DNA from: Acidocella sp.
Lineage (GTDB): Bacteria > Pseudomonadota > Alphaproteobacteria > Acetobacterales > Acetobacteraceae
NCBI GenBank assembly: GCA_026224875.1
Contig: JAMFRU010000082.1
Span: forward strand, 1-48,342
Length of the DNA: 48,342 bases
Reading direction: 5' to 3'
A model generated the notes under the pieces. The model was not told the origin of the DNA. It made no database searches and saw only the letters and a program-made list of their open reading frames with translations. A program made the position numbers and the translations under genes. The stretch's first letter is position 1. Each line of letters starts with the position of its first letter. This document shows positions 7,993 to 16,808 of the stretch, one piece after another.

Positions 7993-8274
7993 ATGGATGC
8001 GGGTCAGACCAGCACCGATATCGCCATCGTCAACCGCCGCGGCCTGCACGCCCGTGCCGCCGCCAAGCTCGTGACCCTGGCCGAACAATTCTCCGCCAGC
8101 GTGGAAGTCGCCAAGGACGGGCAATCCGTCTCCGCACGCTCGATCATGGGATTGATGATGCTGGGCGCTGGCATCGGCAGCACGGTGCGCCTCTCCGCCG
8201 AGGGGTTCGACGCGAAGGAAGCTCTCGACGCCATCGCCGCCCTCATCGAGGCCGGCTTTCATGAGACCGACTAG
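7993..8274 (+). CDS. ptsH: HPr phosphocarrier protein
   Basis: The 93-residue product passes phosphate from EI to EIIA. The active His lies in NRRGLHARAAAKL, and the regulatory serine targeted by HprK lies in SARSIMGLMML. The length fits the family. AAGGGGG lies about nine bases before the ATG. The last 14 bases overlap the EI gene. Confidence 0.94.
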   Translation: MDAGQTSTDIAIVNRRGLHARAAAKLVTLAEQFSASVEVAKDGQSVSARSIMGLMMLGAGIGSTVRLSAEGFDAKEALDAIAALIEAGFHETD

Positions 8275-10051
8275 CACCCCTTCCCCCACCTCTGAACGGC
8301 GCTTTTCCGGCCATCCGGTGTCGCCCGGCATCGGCATCGGCCCGGTGCATGAGGCGCGCGAGCCGGCATTGCATGTTTCCACCGCCAAAATCACCCCCGC
8401 TGCCGTGGCCGCGGAGCTGGAACGGCTGGAAGCAGCACTGGAACGCTCCCGCCACCAGCTGAACAAGCTCAAACACCGGCTGGCCACACTCCCTGAGGAT
8501 TCCCAGGCCGAGATCGCGCCGCTGATGGATATGTATCTGCACATGCTCAGCTCCACCCGGCTGCTGCGCGGCGTGCGCGTGCGCATTCAGGAGGGGCTGC
8601 TCTGTGCCGAGGCCGCGGTGCAGACCGAGACCGAGGCCCAGGCCGCCGTGATCATGGCGCAGCAGGTGACGGACAAGGCCGGCCGCCTGCGCCGGGCCGA
8701 TGAGGTGCGCGAACTTGGCCGCCGCGTGGTGCGCAACCTCACCCGCCAGCCGTTCCGCAATTTTGCCAATTTGCCCATGGGCAGCATTCTGGGTGCGGAG
8801 TCGCTGCGCCCTTCCGATGCCGCCCTTATCCAGCCCGCGCGGTTCGCCGGGATTTTTACCGCCGAAGGCGGGGCCGACGGCCATACCGCGGTGATGTTGC
8901 GCGCGCTCGGCCTGCCCGCCGTGCTCGGGGCGGAGGGCACGCTGGCCGGTACCGCGCCCGGCACCATCGCCATCATCGATGGCGATACCGGCGAGATTAT
9001 CCTCAACCCGGTGCTTGCCAGCCTGGAGGCGGCCCGGCGCAAACTCGCCGAGCAGACGCGGATAAAACGTTCCCTGGCCCGGCTGCAGCGCCTGCCCTCG
9101 GTCACGCGCTGCGGCCTCGCCGTGCAATTGCAGGCCAATCTGGAGCTGCCGTTCGAGCTGCCGATGATCGCCTCTTCCGGCGCGCATGGCATCGGCCTGC
9201 TGCGCTCGGAATTCATCTTCATGAACCGCGAAACCCTGCCGGATGAAGACACGCAAGCGCGCATCTACACCAGCATCGTGGAGGCCATGGATGGCGACCC
9301 GGTGACCATCCGCGTGCTCGACTGGGGTTCGGATAAGGAAGTGGAGGCGCTCGCCCGCTACCAGCCCGCCGTGCTGGAGCCCAACCCGGCGCTGGGCCTG
9401 CGCGGCATCCGCCTGTTGCTGCGCCACCAGGCCATTTTGGAAACGCAACTGGCCGCCATTATCCGCGCTGGTGCGGCCGGGCCGGTGCGTATCATGCTGC
9501 CCATGGTCAGCCTGGCGGCCGAGGTGGTGGAAGCCCGCGCCTGTTTGCAGCGCGTGTGGCGGCGGCTGAAGCGGCGGCGGAATATTTTGCTCCCCGATAC
9601 GCTCCCGCCGCTCGGCATCATGGTCGAAACGCCAGCCTCGGCGCTGGCCGCACCGGTGTTGGCGAAATACGCGGATTTTTTTGCTATCGGTACGAATGAT
9701 CTGACCATGTACACGCTGGCCGCCGACCGCGCTTTGCCGGCGGGGTCGAAACTATACGACCCGCTGGAGCCGGCCGTGCTGCGGTTGATCCATCTCACCG
9801 CCACGTTCGCGCAAGCCGCGGGCATCCCTGTTTCACTATGCGGCGAACTGGCATCCCGCCCGCAGGCTGTGCCTTTGCTGTTGGGGCTGGGGATTCGCCA
9901 GCTCTCCATGCATGGCAATGCCATTCCGAGGGTGAAACAGGCGATACGCGGGACCACGCTGGCGGCTTGTGAGGTGCTGGCGGAGCGGGCGTTGCAGGCG
10001 GAAAGTGCGGATGGGGTGCGGAATATTCTGGCGTCAGCCACCGCCACGTAA
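8261..10051 (+). CDS. ptsI: PTS enzyme I (PEP-protein phosphotransferase)
   Basis: The 596-residue product starts the PTS phosphate chain by taking phosphate from phosphoenolpyruvate. The N-terminal domain begins FSGHPVSPGIGIGPV. The phosphorylated His is in TAEGGADGHTAVMLRALG, where the usual TSH or SSH is GH. The PEP-binding barrel contains GIGLLRSEFIFMNR, LDWGSDKE, FAIGTNDLTMYTLAADR and SLCGELASRP with the catalytic Cys. It has no N-terminal GAF domain, so it resembles the sugar-type EI rather than the long EI-Ntr. It closes the hprK-rapZ-EIIA-HPr-EI operon. Confidence 0.95.
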   Translation: MRPTSTPSPTSERRFSGHPVSPGIGIGPVHEAREPALHVSTAKITPAAVAAELERLEAALERSRHQLNKLKHRLATLPEDSQAEIAPLMDMYLHMLSSTRLLRGVRVRIQEGLLCAEAAVQTETEAQAAVIMAQQVTDKAGRLRRADEVRELGRRVVRNLTRQPFRNFANLPMGSILGAESLRPSDAALIQPARFAGIFTAEGGADGHTAVMLRALGLPAVLGAEGTLAGTAPGTIAIIDGDTGEIILNPVLASLEAARRKLAEQTRIKRSLARLQRLPSVTRCGLAVQLQANLELPFELPMIASSGAHGIGLLRSEFIFMNRETLPDEDTQARIYTSIVEAMDGDPVTIRVLDWGSDKEVEALARYQPAVLEPNPALGLRGIRLLLRHQAILETQLAAIIRAGAAGPVRIMLPMVSLAAEVVEARACLQRVWRRLKRRRNILLPDTLPPLGIMVETPASALAAPVLAKYADFFAIGTNDLTMYTLAADRALPAGSKLYDPLEPAVLRLIHLTATFAQAAGIPVSLCGELASRPQAVPLLLGLGIRQLSMHGNAIPRVKQAIRGTTLAACEVLAERALQAESADGVRNILASATAT

Positions 10052-10105
10052 ATTTTACCACACGCTCCCCTTGTGGAACCCGGCGGACCGCGTTTAATTA
10101 AATGC

Positions 10106-11080
10106 ATGAAATTTTTTCGCCATGCGTATGTTATTCAGCACCTCCCGCTTCTCGGCCTGGCGTTGCTGGCTGCCTGCGCCACGCCGGCACCGCCACCGCA
10201 GGTCACCACCCCCGCCGCACTCGATGCGAATGCCGTGGCCAGCCCGCCGCCGGCGCATGAGCTCAAGCGTAAGATCGCGGTCGGCCGGTTCGATAACGAG
10301 ACGCTCTACGGCAAGGCCCTGCTGACCCCGGGGCAAGTCGATCCGCTGGCCAAGCAGACCTCCGACATGATGACCAATGCGTTGCATGGCACCGGAAGGT
10401 TCGTCGTGCTGGAACGCAGCGATCTCGGGCTGGTGGAAGACGAGCAGGCCCTCTCCGGCGCGAAGGGCAATATCGTCGGCGCGGATGATCTGCTGATCGG
10501 CTCACTGACCCAGTTCGGCCGCGAAACCGAAGGCACCAACGGGTTTTTCAGCAACACCAAAAAACAGGTGGCCTATGCCACGGTGGATATCCGCCTGGTG
10601 GATGTAAAGACCGCGCAGGTGATCTTCACCGCGACGGGCACTGGCCAGGCCTCGGTGGAGAACGGCACCGTCGCCGGTTTCGGCAATGATGCGGAATATG
10701 ACGAGACGCTGAACGACCGCGCCATAAGTGCCGCGATCGACGATGCCATGACGCCGCTGGTGCAGAACCTCGAAGCCCAGCCCTGGCATACGGATGTTCT
10801 GAAAGTTGATGGCAATACCGTGTATATTTCCGGCGGCGTGGCACAGAACTTAACGCCCGGCACCAAGCTTGCCGTGCTGCAGACGGGAGCCAGCCTGAAG
10901 AGCGCGCAAAGCGGTTTCGACATCGCATTGCCGCCGCAGCAGATCGCCAGCATTACCGTCGTCTCCAATTTTGGTACGGATGACGAGGAGAGCCAGGGCT
11001 CGATCTGCACGGTTACCGGCGGCACCCTGCCAAGGCCCGTGCCGGCTTCAATCTATGTTGCCGCGGAGCCTGCATCATGA
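10106..11080 (+). CDS. CsgG/HfaB-like outer-membrane lipoprotein
   Basis: The 324-residue lipoprotein has a signal peptide ending in a lipobox (LALLAAC) and a CsgG-type domain from about residue 55 (KRKIAVGRFDNETLYG, then VLERSDLGLVEDEQ, DLLIGSLTQFG and YATVDIRLVDVKTAQVI). CsgG relatives form outer-membrane export channels for curli or holdfast components. The chosen ATG at 10106 gives the shortest sensible signal peptide; an in-frame GTG at 10073 would add 11 residues. It begins a four-gene lipoprotein operon and overlaps the next gene by four bases. The matching DUF4810 and DUF799 partners support this assignment. Confidence 0.85.
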   Translation: MKFFRHAYVIQHLPLLGLALLAACATPAPPPQVTTPAALDANAVASPPPAHELKRKIAVGRFDNETLYGKALLTPGQVDPLAKQTSDMMTNALHGTGRFVVLERSDLGLVEDEQALSGAKGNIVGADDLLIGSLTQFGRETEGTNGFFSNTKKQVAYATVDIRLVDVKTAQVIFTATGTGQASVENGTVAGFGNDAEYDETLNDRAISAAIDDAMTPLVQNLEAQPWHTDVLKVDGNTVYISGGVAQNLTPGTKLAVLQTGASLKSAQSGFDIALPPQQIASITVVSNFGTDDEESQGSICTVTGGTLPRPVPASIYVAAEPAS

Positions 11081-11379
11081 AGCGCCTAGCCCCTCTCGTT
11101 GCGATGCTGGCGCTAGCCGCCTGCTCCTACCCGACAACGACGGTGAGCAGCGTCGATACGCGCCCGCATCTCTCCGTCACCGGTGCCCCTGCGGGCTCCG
11201 TGCTCACCATCGACAATATTTCCATGGGTGATGCCACCGCCTACACGCCGGACAAGAAACTGATCACGCTCGACCACGGCACGCATCATGTCATTGTCAC
11301 CAGCAACGGAAAGACATTGTACGATAACGCCGTCTATCTCGGTAACGGCGCCAACAGCACCATAACGATACCACAATAA
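11077..11379 (+). CDS. Small lipoprotein with a PEGA-like fold
   Basis: The 100-residue product has a signal peptide with lipobox LALAAC at about residues 12-17. The rest reads like one PEGA-type beta module: a Gly-Ser-Val turn, TIDNISMG, then ITLDHGTHHVIVTSNGK. PEGA domains are surface or periplasmic beta-sandwich modules. It is inserted between the CsgG-like gene and the DUF4810 gene, overlapping the former by ATGA. No specific function can be read from the sequence. Confidence 0.75.
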   Translation: MKRLAPLVAMLALAACSYPTTTVSSVDTRPHLSVTGAPAGSVLTIDNISMGDATAYTPDKKLITLDHGTHHVIVTSNGKTLYDNAVYLGNGANSTITIPQ

Positions 11380-11389
11380 GGAATAACCC

Positions 11390-11749
11390 GTGCAAAAACG
11401 GCTTTTATGCCTGCTTCCGGTACTGGCCGTAACGGCCTGCGCCGCCCCCTCCCAAGGGCCGAAATACAACTGGGGCAATTATTCCCCAGCCCTTGTGGCA
11501 ATGGATGCCGACCCTTCATCAGCCGGCAACTACCAGGCCGCGCTGGCGAAAATCGTTAATGACTCGAACGGCCAGGTGCCGCCCGGTATTTTTGCCGAAT
11601 ACGGCTACATGCTGCAGCAGCAGGGCGATACGAAAGATGCGATCGCCATGTATGCGCGTGAAAAATCCGCCTGGCCGGAATCCGGCTTTCTGATGGATAA
11701 GATGATCGCCGCGTTGCAGACGCCGGCCCAACCCAAACCGGCAGCGTGA
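11390..11749 (+). CDS. DUF4810-type lipoprotein
   Basis: The 119-residue lipoprotein begins at GTG (AAGGA upstream) and has a lipobox near VTAC. The body, YNWGNYSPAL, then GIFAEYGYMLQQQGDTKDAIAMYAREKSAWPES, is the DUF4810 signature and looks like one TPR-type helical hairpin. Proteins of this kind are encoded next to CsgG-like and DUF799 lipoproteins, as in the GNA1162 locus of Neisseria (from memory). It shares four bases with the next gene. Confidence 0.85.
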   Translation: MQKRLLCLLPVLAVTACAAPSQGPKYNWGNYSPALVAMDADPSSAGNYQAALAKIVNDSNGQVPPGIFAEYGYMLQQQGDTKDAIAMYAREKSAWPESGFLMDKMIAALQTPAQPKPAA

Positions 11750-12399
11750 CACAAATGCATAAATCATTGCTTTCCGTCCTGGCGCTGGCCGGGCTAGCCG
11801 CCTGTGCTGCGCCCACGGCGCCTAAAGATTATTCCGCCCTCAACGCCGCCAGCCCGCGCTCCATCCTCATTGTACCGGTGGTGAACAACACCACCGAGGT
11901 GGATGCCGCCAATACCTTCCTGGACACGCTGGCACCGCCTCTGGGCAATCGCGGTTATTACGTGTTCCCAGTCAATCTGGTGCGCCACACCATGGATGAT
12001 TCCGGGCTGGGTGATGCCAATCTGGTGGCACAGGCCAGCCCCACCCGCGTGGCCAGCCTGTTCGGCGCGGATGCGGTGCTCTACGCCACGGTGGAGCAAT
12101 GGAACGCACAATATATTCTCCTCAGCTCCTCCATTACCGTGCAAATCCATTACGTGCTGAAGGACGGCAAGACCGGGGCGGTTTTGTGGGACCAGGACGA
12201 GACCACCGTGTACGTGCCGCAGGGTGCCTCCGGCGGCAACCCGCTCGCGGATCTGATCGCCGATGCGGTGATCGCGGCCGTTACCCGCGCGCATCCCAAC
12301 TATATTCCGCTGGCCAACCAGGCCAATGCCGAGGCGTTCAACACGCCGCAGCAAGGCCTGCCGTTCGGGCCTTATGACACACGCCACGGCGGGTTTTAA
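11746..12399 (+). CDS. DUF799 (GNA1162-like) lipoprotein
   Basis: The 217-residue lipoprotein has lipobox LAAC and a DUF799 body: SILIVPVVNNTTEVDA, then FLDTLAPPLGNRGYYVFPV, LFGADAVLYATVEQW and AVLWDQDETTVYVPQ. The fold of this family resembles the periplasmic part of CsgG-like or TolB-like N-terminal domains. It ends the operon just before a strong GC palindrome. An in-frame ATG three codons downstream (11755) is an equally good start, since the signal peptide begins MHKSLLSVLAL. Confidence 0.87.
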   Translation: MTQMHKSLLSVLALAGLAACAAPTAPKDYSALNAASPRSILIVPVVNNTTEVDAANTFLDTLAPPLGNRGYYVFPVNLVRHTMDDSGLGDANLVAQASPTRVASLFGADAVLYATVEQWNAQYILLSSSITVQIHYVLKDGKTGAVLWDQDETTVYVPQGASGGNPLADLIADAVIAAVTRAHPNYIPLANQANAEAFNTPQQGLPFGPYDTRHGGF

Positions 12400-12404
12400 G
12401 TTAC

Positions 12405-12430
12405 GGCGGCCTCAGCGCGCTGAGGCCGCC
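12405..12430. terminator. Perfect 26-nt palindrome between convergent genes
   Basis: The sequence GGCGGCCTCAGCG is followed directly by its exact reverse complement. It lies six bases after the DUF799 stop codon and contains the stop codon of the convergent acyltransferase gene. It would form a very stable hairpin in both transcripts. There is no T-run on either side, so it is either a Rho-independent-like terminator without a U-tract or a stem that protects both 3' ends. Confidence 0.65.
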
Positions 12431-13506
12431 AGTCTGCCATCCCACAACCGCACCCGCCGCAAAACGCGCTGCAACGGCTTGTCCAGCCAGAATGCGGCGG
12501 CCGCGGATGCGCCGAAAATCACAACAAGATAGACCACGCAAAACGCCACCAAAAGCAGCCCGTGCGTATGCAGCCGCCCCCATAGCACCTTGCCCACCAG
12601 CAACATGATTTGAGCGTGCAAAATGTACAGCGGATAGGACATAGTGCCGAGCCTGCGTGCCCAGGCGCCCACACGCAGGGCGCCACTACGCTCCAGCGTC
12701 GCACAACCCAGTATCACCAGGCCTAATCCGCTGCCAGTCGCGAGCGGGGTCAAGGGGCCGCCATAAGACAACCCCCAGCGATAGGCAGGCCCCGCCAAGA
12801 CCATGATCATAACTCCCAAAGCCATCGCGGCAATGCCGACCTTGGTATTCGATAATCTGATAACGGCTGCGGCAAGTCCGGCAAAAAAGAACAAATCGAA
12901 CGGTGCGAAGAACAGCGGCGCGGCATGAGCCGCCCAGTTCAGAGCTTGCGTGGGCGCGCAAACCAGAAACGATGCCAATGCCGCCGGCCGCCAGCACCAG
13001 AGCACGCCAAATATCCACACAGCCAGCAGCACACGCCCCACATACGGCAACAGGCACAGCCCAAAGCCGATGTAGAACGCCATCTCATACCGCAATGTCC
13101 AGCTCTGGCTGACAAACTCCGTCATCTCAACAGGCACCAATGAGATGAGCATGAAGCTCAGCCGCGGCGTCAACCCAGGGTAGAGAAACACCGTTACGAT
13201 CGCCAATGACAGCCAGTACATCGGATAGATCCGGTATGCCCGCCGCCACCAGAAGCGCGGCACGGCACTTAACTTGCCAAAATCATACCGGTGCGCCGTC
13301 ATCATCACGAAGCCGCTCAGCACAAAAAAATACTGCGCGGCTAGAGGTCCTGGGACCATGAGCGCGAGCGAGGCCGAAAACTCTGCGACGGGCCCCGACC
13401 CAAACCTGGGCAGATCGCCAAAAACATGGAGCAATACGACGGTGCTGGCGGCCACAAACCGGCCGATTTCAAGCGAGCCCAGCCGTTCCGTTTGCGCTTG
13501 CGACAT
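12412..13506 (-). CDS. Acyltransferase 3 family (OafA/YrhL-like) membrane protein
   Basis: The 364-residue integral membrane protein carries the acyltransferase-3 signatures. The catalytic His is in FVAASTVVLLHVFGDLP near the N-terminus, followed by FFVLSGFVM and then the Arg-rich RFWWRRAYRIYPMYWLSLA. About ten transmembrane helices follow. Such enzymes O-acetylate polysaccharides, peptidoglycan or other cell-surface sugars using cytoplasmic acyl donors. No glycan gene cluster adjoins it, so the target is unknown. Its stop codon lies inside the 26-nt palindrome. Confidence 0.88.
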   Translation of the reverse strand: MSQAQTERLGSLEIGRFVAASTVVLLHVFGDLPRFGSGPVAEFSASLALMVPGPLAAQYFFVLSGFVMMTAHRYDFGKLSAVPRFWWRRAYRIYPMYWLSLAIVTVFLYPGLTPRLSFMLISLVPVEMTEFVSQSWTLRYEMAFYIGFGLCLLPYVGRVLLAVWIFGVLWCWRPAALASFLVCAPTQALNWAAHAAPLFFAPFDLFFFAGLAAAVIRLSNTKVGIAAMALGVMIMVLAGPAYRWGLSYGGPLTPLATGSGLGLVILGCATLERSGALRVGAWARRLGTMSYPLYILHAQIMLLVGKVLWGRLHTHGLLLVAFCVVYLVVIFGASAAAAFWLDKPLQRVLRRVRLWDGRLAASAR

Positions 13507-13559
13507 TCTTGCTCCTCAAAGTGAGCAGTGGCTTGCCAGATTTCTCAAAACCGATCCAG

Positions 13560-14726
13560 CTAAACCGCAGCTCCCGCCGCGTGCCCGCTGGCCCAGGCCC
13601 ATTGGAAATTATAGCCGCCAAGCCAGCCGGTTACATCCACCGCCTCACCGATGAAGAACAGCCCCGGCACCGCCTGCGCGCCGCAGGTTTTGGAGTGCAG
13701 GCCCTCGGTGTTCACCCCGCCGGCGGTTACCTCGGCCTTGGCGAACCCCTCGTTGCCGGCCGGGGTCAGGGGGAAGGCGTTCAGCTGCGCCCCGAGCGTG
13801 CGCAGGGTTTTGTCGGGGAGATCGGCCATACGCCGTGGCTCGACCCCGGCGAAATGCGCCGCCAGCCGGGCCGGCAGTATTTCGGCCAGTACGGTTTTCA
13901 GCTCGGCCTTGGGCCGGCGCGATTTGGCCTCCACAAGGATTTCGTCCAGCCGCGCCTCTGGGTAGAAATCGGTCGAGAAGCCATCGCCCTGGTTCAGATA
14001 AGACGATATTTGCAGCACCGCCGGGCCAGACATGCCGCGATGGGTGAACAGCACATTCTCGGCAAAGCCGCGCTTGCCGGCCTTTACCCGTGCCGCCACC
14101 GAAACCCCGGCAAGCTCCTGCATCCAGGGCAGGTCCTTGCCCGTGAAAATTAGCGGCACCAGTGCTGCGCGCGGCTGTATGACGTCCAGCCCGAATTTCC
14201 GGGCCAGCTCGTAGCCCAGCCCGGTTGCGCCCAGTTTGGGGATGGAGAGGCCGCCGCTTGCCACTACCAGGCAGGGGGCGAACATTGTGCCGCGCGTGGT
14301 CTGCACCATGAACCTGTCCGCACGAGAGACATCCAGCACCGTCGTCCCCAAACGGATGTCGGCACCCCGGCAGCGGGCCAGGAGCAGGTCGAGGAGCTGC
14401 TCGGCGGAATCGTCGCAAAACAGCTGGCCCAGGGTTTTCTCGTGGTACGCAATGCCGGCCTGCTCCACGAGGTTGATAAAATCGCCGGGGTTAAACTGCG
14501 ACAGCGCGGATTTACAAAAATGCGGGTTGCCGGACAAAAAATTCTCCGACCGGACCTGGCGATTGGTGAAATTGCAGCGCCCGCCGCCCGAGATGAGGAT
14601 TTTGCGCCCTGCCTCCTGCCCGTGCTCCAGCACCAGCACGCGCTTGCCGCGCGCCACCGCCGTGCCCGCGCAAAACAGCCCGGCCGCACCCGCGCCGATG
14701 ATGATAACGTCAAATTCCTGGTTCAT
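13560..14726 (-). CDS. HI0933/YhiN-type flavoprotein oxidoreductase
   Basis: The 388-residue product begins with a dinucleotide-binding fold (DVIIIGAGAAGLFCAGTA, residues 6-23). It then shows the HI0933 signature GRKILISGGGRCNFTN and ends with GLFFIGEAVDVTGWLGGYNFQWAWASG. These are conserved, FAD-containing proteins of uncertain substrate; the family name is BaiN-like or YhiN-like. It stands alone on the minus strand, divergent from the acyl-CoA dehydrogenase gene. Confidence 0.9.
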   Translation of the reverse strand: MNQEFDVIIIGAGAAGLFCAGTAVARGKRVLVLEHGQEAGRKILISGGGRCNFTNRQVRSENFLSGNPHFCKSALSQFNPGDFINLVEQAGIAYHEKTLGQLFCDDSAEQLLDLLLARCRGADIRLGTTVLDVSRADRFMVQTTRGTMFAPCLVVASGGLSIPKLGATGLGYELARKFGLDVIQPRAALVPLIFTGKDLPWMQELAGVSVAARVKAGKRGFAENVLFTHRGMSGPAVLQISSYLNQGDGFSTDFYPEARLDEILVEAKSRRPKAELKTVLAEILPARLAAHFAGVEPRRMADLPDKTLRTLGAQLNAFPLTPAGNEGFAKAEVTAGGVNTEGLHSKTCGAQAVPGLFFIGEAVDVTGWLGGYNFQWAWASGHAAGAAV

Positions 14727-14828
14727 GCGCGGCTTCTAGCCCCGCAACTCTGTGAGCGCCAGGAAGCGCCGGTTTGCTGAAGGCAGCGCTTTGCGCGACA
14801 AGGGGGGCCAAATTTCAGGAGTTTGACC

Positions 14829-16007
14829 ATGGCCAAAGGTAGGATGGCGTCATTCGATTGGGCGGACGCTCTGCGCCTGGAGGATTTGCTGAACGAGGAA
14901 GAGCGCGCCATACGCGACGCCGCCCATGCCTATGCGCAGGAAAAACTGCAGCCGCGCGTGCTCAAAGCCTTCCGCGAGGAAAAATTCGACCGCGAGATCA
15001 TGAACGAGCTGGGCGCGATGGGCTTTCTCGGCGCCACACTCTCCACCCATGGCTGCGCCGATATCTCCTATGTCAGCTACGGCCTCATCTCGCGCGAGGT
15101 CGAACGGGTGGATAGCGGCTACCGCTCCGCCTTCTCGGTGCAATCCAGCCTGGTGATGTACCCGATCTACGCCTTCGGTGCCGATGCGCTGAAGGACCGG
15201 CTTCTGCCTAAGCTCCGCACTGGCGAATTCGCCGGCTGCTTCGGCCTTACCGAGCCCGATGCCGGCTCCGACCCGGCCTCGATGCGTACGCGCGCGAAGA
15301 AGGTAGATGGCGGTTATCTGCTTTCGGGCTCCAAAACCTGGATTACCAACGCGCCTATTGCCGATGTTTTCGTGGTCTGGGCCAAGGACGATGCCGGCGA
15401 TATACGCGGCTTCGTGTTTGAGCGCGGGGTGAAAGGGCTGACCACGCCGAAGATCGAGGGTAAGGTTTCGCTCCGCGCTTCCATCACCGGCATGATCATG
15501 ATGGATGAGGTGTTTGTGCCTGATGGCGCGATGCTGGATGTGAAGGGCCTACGCGGCCCGTTCTCCTGCCTCAACAACGCGCGCTACGGCATCGCCTGGG
15601 GCTCGCTGGGGGCTGCGGAATTTTGCTTCCATGCCGCGCGCGAGTATACGCTGGGCCGCCAAATGTTTGGCCGGCCGCTGGCGGGTACACAATTGGTGCA
15701 GAAGAAGCTGGCCGATATGCAGACTGAAATCACGCTTGGGCTGCACAGTGTGTTGCAGCTCGGCCGGTTGATGGATGCAGGCCAGGCAGCGCCCGAAATG
15801 ATATCACTGCTGAAGCGTAACAATTGCGGCAAGGCGCTGGATATTGCCCGTGTGGCCCGCGACATGCACGGCGGCAACGGAATTTCCGATGAGTATCACG
15901 TTATCCGGCACATGGTGAATTTGGAGACTGTGAATACTTATGAGGGGGCGCATGATGTGCATGCGCTGATTTTGGGGCGGGCCATTACAGGGCTCGCTGC
16001 ATTTTAA
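14829..16007 (+). CDS. gcdH: Glutaryl-CoA dehydrogenase
   Basis: The 392-residue flavoenzyme oxidatively decarboxylates glutaryl-CoA to crotonyl-CoA at the end of lysine and tryptophan breakdown. The acyl-CoA dehydrogenase fold is clear ([31 protein letters not shown]). The region [19 protein letters not shown], with the catalytic Glu, matches the glutaryl-CoA branch closely, where [19 protein letters not shown] is usual. The start at 14829 has AGGAG about eight bases upstream; an in-frame TTG lies two codons earlier. A hairpin followed by a T-tract lies just after the stop codon. Confidence 0.92.
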   Translation: MAKGRMASFDWADALRLEDLLNEEERAIRDAAHAYAQEKLQPRVLKAFREEKFDREIMNELGAMGFLGATLSTHGCADISYVSYGLISREVERVDSGYRSAFSVQSSLVMYPIYAFGADALKDRLLPKLRTGEFAGCFGLTEPDAGSDPASMRTRAKKVDGGYLLSGSKTWITNAPIADVFVVWAKDDAGDIRGFVFERGVKGLTTPKIEGKVSLRASITGMIMMDEVFVPDGAMLDVKGLRGPFSCLNNARYGIAWGSLGAAEFCFHAAREYTLGRQMFGRPLAGTQLVQKKLADMQTEITLGLHSVLQLGRLMDAGQAAPEMISLLKRNNCGKALDIARVARDMHGGNGISDEYHVIRHMVNLETVNTYEGAHDVHALILGRAITGLAAF

Positions 16008-16012
16008 TGCTA

Positions 16013-16070
16013 GGGCTGTGGCGTCCCATGGAGCCACAGCCCGTGATCCAAGTTACAAAGTTTTTTTGGG
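16013..16070 (+). terminator. GC hairpin plus T-tract after gcdH
   Basis: GGGCTGTGGC (16013-16022) pairs perfectly with GCCACAGCCC (16033-16042) around a ten-base loop. A run of seven T follows at 16061-16067. It begins six bases after the gcdH stop codon. The T-run is 18 bases from the stem, farther than in a classical intrinsic terminator. The whole block recurs in the opposite orientation at 40926-41020. Confidence 0.65.
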
Positions 16071-16101
16071 TACCTTTTTGTTCACAAAAAGGTACCGCTT
16101 C
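16056..16101. repeat. 46-bp dispersed repeat, copy 1
   Basis: The segment contains CAAAG, seven T, GGG and then an inverted repeat, GGTACCTTTTTGT with a two-base loop and its complement (16069-16096), ending in GCTTC. The reverse complement of 40926-40971 matches at 45 of 46 positions. Both copies sit between the 3' ends of convergent genes next to a GC-rich hairpin. Confidence 0.9.
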
Positions 16102-16797
16102 CTACGCAAAATAAGAATCGTCGAGAAGCATATCCTCAAAGAAAGCGCCGTATAAGCCTTCAGGATGCCTGATATGGATTTCCAAAACCCAAATCAACGG
16201 CGAGGGTTTGAACTCCACATCCGCCATCGGCCCCGCATAAACCGCCTCATGCGGGAAGTCCGAGATGCGATGCCCTGAGAGATCCATGTTCAGCTCCCAG
16301 CCCATGGATTTTGCTTCCTCGATCGCATATTCATAGAGGGCTTTGCCGCTCATGCCAGTGCCCTCCCATTTTTTACGCACCACATGGAAGAGTTTCTTGG
16401 CATCCGTCGCGCATTGTTCCATGCCGGCGTCTGAACCGGCAACGAAAGTATCCCCTCCATCGCCTTCGATATCGCCCCATACCGGGCCGATATCGATGAA
16501 GAAGATGTCGTTATCCTTCAGCACGATGCCGGGGTCGGATTCGGCGCCGAAGGTTTTCAGCGTGTTGGTGCCGAAGCGCACATACACATCATGCCAGCCG
16601 CGGATCATGTCGCCTTCGGCGAGCAGGTCGCGGGCCATCTGCACGGCGTCTTCCTCGACCATGCCGGGCTTGCAGGCGGCGGCGATGGCGTGGATGGCGG
16701 CGCGGGTTTTGGCGCGCATCTCCAGCATCGTTTCTTTCACGAACGCCGGGCCGACGGCTTCCAGCGTTACCTGTTTTTCTTCCAATACGTCGCTCAT
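16102..16797 (-). CDS. M24-family (creatinase/aminopeptidase fold) metallohydrolase
   Basis: The 231-residue protein contains only the pita-bread catalytic domain of family M24, without the N-terminal domain of prolidases and creatinases. The likely metal ligands are in order: Asp102 and Asp113 (FIDIGPVWGDIEGDGGDTF), His176 (DLSGHRIS), Glu206 (VLEIHIRH) and Glu221 (FFEDML). The spacing fits the methionine aminopeptidase pattern. It is the last gene of a permease-ferredoxin-hydrolase operon on the minus strand. The substrate is unknown; a small peptide or a C-N bonded metabolite is likely, given the amino-acid-type permease. Confidence 0.85.
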   Translation of the reverse strand: MSDVLEEKQVTLEAVGPAFVKETMLEMRAKTRAAIHAIAAACKPGMVEEDAVQMARDLLAEGDMIRGWHDVYVRFGTNTLKTFGAESDPGIVLKDNDIFFIDIGPVWGDIEGDGGDTFVAGSDAGMEQCATDAKKLFHVVRKKWEGTGMSGKALYEYAIEEAKSMGWELNMDLSGHRISDFPHEAVYAGPMADVEFKPSPLIWVLEIHIRHPEGLYGAFFEDMLLDDSYFA

Positions 16798-16808
16798 GGG
16801 AGGCTCCT

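Noticed and set aside
8243-9448. A long minus-strand frame opposite enzyme I
   Set aside because: The plus-strand protein is unmistakable; the antisense product is low-complexity.
10073-10105. An earlier GTG start for the CsgG-like gene
   Set aside because: It adds a non-signal leader; the ATG at 10106 begins a normal lipoprotein signal.
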